Of a stretch of 8,186 nucleotides of DNA, positions 6,005 through 8,186 are shown piece after piece (position 1 is the first letter of the stretch; each line of letters starts with the position of its first letter). The DNA is taken from assembly GCA_035448625.1 (NCBI GenBank), contig DAOTJI010000098.1:1-8186 (forward strand), written 5' to 3'. The notes beneath the pieces are model-generated. The model was not told the DNA's origin. It did no database searches and worked only from the letters and a program-made list of their open reading frames with translations. Both the position numbers and the translations under genes were made by a program. The DNA is from UBA8904 sp035448625 (GTDB lineage Bacteria; Desulfobacterota; Syntrophia; Syntrophales; Smithellaceae).

Positions 6005-6055
6005 AGCGGTGCGCGCCCGCGCTTACGCGCATATCCAATGCTCCGCTTAGTTTTT
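6005..6055 (+). terminator. Possible terminator of plsC in the convergent junction
   Basis: AGCGG (6005-6009) can pair with CCGCT (6043-6047). Inside this, TGCGCG (6010-6015) pairs with CGCGCA (6026-6031). TTAGTTTTT follows at 6047-6055. The large 3' internal loop weakens it, and it overlaps the stop codon of the opposing response regulator. No T-rich end is seen for minus-strand transcripts. Confidence 0.3.
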
Positions 6056-7408
6056 CAAATCGTATTTCTTGAGTTTGTAGCGCAGCATTCTCCGCGTCAT
6101 TCCAAGGCTTATGGCGGCTTTCGTTTGGTTGTTGTCCGCTTTGGCCATTGCCTCAATAATTAGATTTTTTTCCAGTTCTTCTCGCATTTCCAGCAGAGAT
6201 CCGGACATATTCCTGCTTGAAAAATTATTAAAGGATTCATTTTTGAACGGCAGATCGCCGACGGTTATATAATCTTCCCGGGCGATGACCACTGCACGTT
6301 CCAAAATATTAACCAGTTCCCGAATATTACCCGGGTAGTCGTATTTCAAGAGCAAATCTCTGGCCTCTGCAGTTAGCCCCTGGATGTTTTTACCGTTTTC
6401 CCGTGTAAATTTAAACAGATAATAATCAATCAGCGCCGTTAAATCTTCTTTTCTTTCGCGAAGCGGGGGCAGAACCATAGCAACGACGTTCAGTCGGTAA
6501 AACAGATCTTCCCGAAAAGATCCTTCACTGACCCGGGCATCCAGGTCCTGATTGGTGGCGCTGATGATCCGGACGTCTACGGGGATGCTGGCGTTGCTGC
6601 CGAGCCGCGAAATTTCCCGCTCCTGCAGGAACCGCAGAAGCTTCACCTGAATGGCGGGGCTCAGTTCGCCGATTTCGTCCAAGAAAAGCGTGCCGCCGTC
6701 CGCCTCTTCGAAGCGGCCGATGCGCCGTGAACCGGCGCCGGTGTATGCGCCCTTTTCATGGCCGAACAATTCGCTCTCCAGCAGATTTTCCTGCAGGGCG
6801 CCGCAGTTCACCACAACAATGGGCCTCGCGGCCCGCGGGCTCAGCTGGTGAATCAGCCTGGCCAGAAGCTCCTTGCCCGTACCGCTTTCCCCTGAAATCA
6901 GCACGCTGGCCCGGCTGGGCGCGACGCGGCCGGCCAGGTTGATCAGCTCCACCATCCGGGCGCTTTTATAAATGATTTTTTCCGCGGTGACGCCGGTCTT
7001 GCCCAGTTCCTGCTTCAGCAGGTCATTTTCACGGATCAAGCCGCGGCGCTCCGCCACCCGGTCCACCAGAATCAGCAGTTCATCCAGTTCGATCGGCTTG
7101 GTGATGTAATCCACGGCCCCCGCCTTGATCGCCTCCACGGCGGTTTCAATGGTCCCGTATGCGGTAATGATCACGACATCGATTTCATGATTGATTTTTT
7201 TTACTTCCTTGAGAACCTCCAGCCCGCTCATGCCCGGCATTTTGTAGTCCAGCAGAAGCAAATCAAAATGACGGTTCGAAACCGTTCGAACGGCCGCTTC
7301 CCCGTTTTCCGCTTCCATGACCTCATGTCCTTCGGAAATGAGAAAATCCCGCAGCATTTCACGTTGCGATTGGCCGTCTTCCACAATCAGAATATTTAAT
7401 TTGCGCAT
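6047..7408 (-). CDS. NtrC-family sigma-54-dependent response regulator
   Basis: A 453-residue transcription activator that, when phosphorylated, opens sigma-54 promoters using ATP. The receiver (about 1-120) has the acidic pair Glu10/Asp11, phospho-acceptor Asp54 (LLLLDYKMPG), Thr82 and Lys104. The AAA+ domain (about 145-385) has Walker A GESGTGKE (173-180), sigma-54 contact loop GAYTGA (220-225), Walker B LFLDEIGELS (241-250), arginine-finger region FREDLFYRL (298-306) and the sensor II stretch YPGNIREL (358-365). A Fis-type helix-turn-helix lies at about 424-449 (NQTKAAISLGMTRRMLRYKL). The Tyr in GAYTGA replaces the commoner Phe, a tolerated variant. The kinase gene ends 17 bases upstream, so the two form an operon. 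The organisation matches AtoC/ZraR/NtrC-like regulators. The target genes are not visible here: I found no convincing -24/-12 promoter in the window. Confidence 0.95.
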   Translation of the reverse strand: MRKLNILIVEDGQSQREMLRDFLISEGHEVMEAENGEAAVRTVSNRHFDLLLLDYKMPGMSGLEVLKEVKKINHEIDVVIITAYGTIETAVEAIKAGAVDYITKPIELDELLILVDRVAERRGLIRENDLLKQELGKTGVTAEKIIYKSARMVELINLAGRVAPSRASVLISGESGTGKELLARLIHQLSPRAARPIVVVNCGALQENLLESELFGHEKGAYTGAGSRRIGRFEEADGGTLFLDEIGELSPAIQVKLLRFLQEREISRLGSNASIPVDVRIISATNQDLDARVSEGSFREDLFYRLNVVAMVLPPLRERKEDLTALIDYYLFKFTRENGKNIQGLTAEARDLLLKYDYPGNIRELVNILERAVVIAREDYITVGDLPFKNESFNNFSSRNMSGSLLEMREELEKNLIIEAMAKADNNQTKAAISLGMTRRMLRYKLKKYDLKN

Positions 7409-7418
7409 TTTTCCAGTC

Positions 7419-7430
7419 CCTGACGTCAGG
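7419..7430. repeat. 12-base palindrome between kinase and regulator genes
   Basis: CCTGACGTCAGG is a perfect palindrome that covers the kinase stop codon (TCA on the plus strand at 7426-7428) and sits 11 bases before the regulator ATG. As RNA it could form only a four-pair stem. As DNA it could be a protein site. Chance is quite possible. Confidence 0.4.
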
Positions 7431-8186
7431 TTTTTTCATCCTTTTTTTTGATCGGCAGCACAATTTCAAACGTCGTCCCCTCGCCCGGGCGGCTGATCAC
7501 GCGGACGTCTCCGCCGTGGCCGCGGACAATCTCCGTGGCCAGAGGAATACCCAGCCCCAGACCCTTTTCCTTGGTGGTGTATTCGGGACTGAAAATTTTT
7601 TCGATCTCCTCCGGAGTCATACCGCAGCCGGTGTCCGTGATGCCGACCAAGATATTATTCTTACCTTCCTTCTCGACGGTAATCGTTATGACACCTTTTC
7701 CCGGAATCGACTCCATGGCGTTCTTGATAAAATTCAGGAATGCCTGCTGCAGTTTGTTTATATCCATGGGAATGATGGCCGGACTCAGATGCCATTTTGT
7801 TTCCAGTGCAATCCCCCGTAAGCCGGCCTCCTCCGCAAGCAATCTGACAATTTTTTGCAGAACCTCCGTTATGGAAAAATCCCTCAGCTCAAGGCGGCGG
7901 CTTTTGGAAAAGGAAAGAAATTCTTCGATAATTGCATTGAGGCGCCGGATTTCATCACGGATGACCGTGGATAGATTGGCAAACTCCCGGGCCTTTGCTT
8001 CATCCGCGGGAATAAAATCCCGTTTCAAACGTTGCGTCGCCATGCTGATGGCGTTGAGCGGGTTGCGGATTTCGTGCGCCACCCCCGCGGCGAGCTGCCC
8101 CAGGGAAGAAAGACGCTCGGCCTTTTCCAGACGGCGCTCCATTTCAATAATGCCGGCCAGGTGACGGTTCTGGTCATGGTAGAGCA
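7426..8186 (-). CDS. Sensor histidine kinase, C-terminal part (N-terminus outside window)
   Basis: Transmits a signal by autophosphorylation and passes phosphate to the adjacent NtrC-type regulator. The frame stays open to the window edge upstream of the Met at 8142 (LYHDQNRHLAGIIE precedes it), so the sensor part is cut off, not absent. Counting from that Met, the dimerisation/phosphoacceptor domain has the H-box GVAHEIRNPLNAI with His23. The ATPase domain has the N-box FLNFIKNAMES (Asn141), G1 DTGCGM (170-175), the F-box IFSPEYTTKEKG (183-194) and G2 GLGLGI (194-199). All boxes are intact, so the kinase should be active. The type is close to NtrB/AtoS/ZraS kinases that pair with sigma-54 activators. 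The signal cannot be deduced without the missing sensor region. Confidence 0.94.
   Translation of the reverse strand, partial: LYHDQNRHLAGIIEMERRLEKAERLSSLGQLAAGVAHEIRNPLNAISMATQRLKRDFIPADEAKAREFANLSTVIRDEIRRLNAIIEEFLSFSKSRRLELRDFSITEVLQKIVRLLAEEAGLRGIALETKWHLSPAIIPMDINKLQQAFLNFIKNAMESIPGKGVITITVEKEGKNNILVGITDTGCGMTPEEIEKIFSPEYTTKEKGLGLGIPLATEIVRGHGGDVRVISRPGEGTTFEIVLPIKKKDEKT

Noticed and set aside
5937..6050. Extended plsC C-terminus beginning NWWIGRAAS
   Set aside because: This is the already-read 55-base segment translated in another frame across the N run. Merging the overlap gives the correct stop at 5996-5998.
7448..8164. Plus-strand open frame of 238 codons opposite the histidine kinase
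   Set aside because: It is the antisense of a gene with all kinase boxes intact. The translation is Ser/Arg/Ile-rich with no recognisable domain.

Overview
This window reads as a piece of chromosomal backbone from a moderately GC-rich, probably Gram-negative anaerobe. I lean towards Desulfobacterota (Syntrophales-like). The reasons are the NtrC-type sigma-54 two-component pair, a stand-alone ferritin-like diiron protein, a DUF1460 hydrolase and a diadenylate cyclase joined to YbbR repeats. This placement is inference from protein character, since no marker gene is present. The 100-N gap with identical 55-base flanks shows that the sequence is a draft, probably metagenomic, scaffold. I see no mobile element, CRISPR array, tRNA or rRNA.

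Layout. Plus strand, 1-1189: the 3' end of threonine synthase, then a DUF1460 NlpC/P60-like amidase, closed by a likely terminator. Plus strand, 1303-1740: a small twin-CBS protein with its own ribosome site, followed by a large inverted repeat and a clear intrinsic terminator. Plus strand, 1921-4447: a TTGACA promoter drives a 483-residue membrane diadenylate cyclase carrying its own YbbR (CdaR-like) extracytoplasmic part. A CorA Mg2+/divalent cation channel follows 13 bases later in the same operon. Plus strand, 4529-5011: a ferritin-like diiron protein. Plus strand, 5100-5998: a PlsC acyltransferase whose last codons are split by an artificial gap. Minus strand, 8186-6047: a histidine kinase (N-terminus outside the window) followed by its NtrC-family response regulator, convergent with plsC.

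How the genes may work together. The most interesting block is 1303-4447. A nucleotide-binding CBS protein, a c-di-AMP synthase fused to its regulator, and a cation channel stand side by side. In Firmicutes, CdaA and CdaR are separate proteins and c-di-AMP controls ion and osmolyte transport, partly through CBS-domain receptors. Here synthase and regulator are one polypeptide, and the cyclase RHR motif reads RHT, preceded by Leu rather than the usual Thr. A cell-envelope/ion-homeostasis c-di-AMP locus is a reasonable hypothesis, but the CBS link rests only on adjacency, because terminators separate it from the cyclase.
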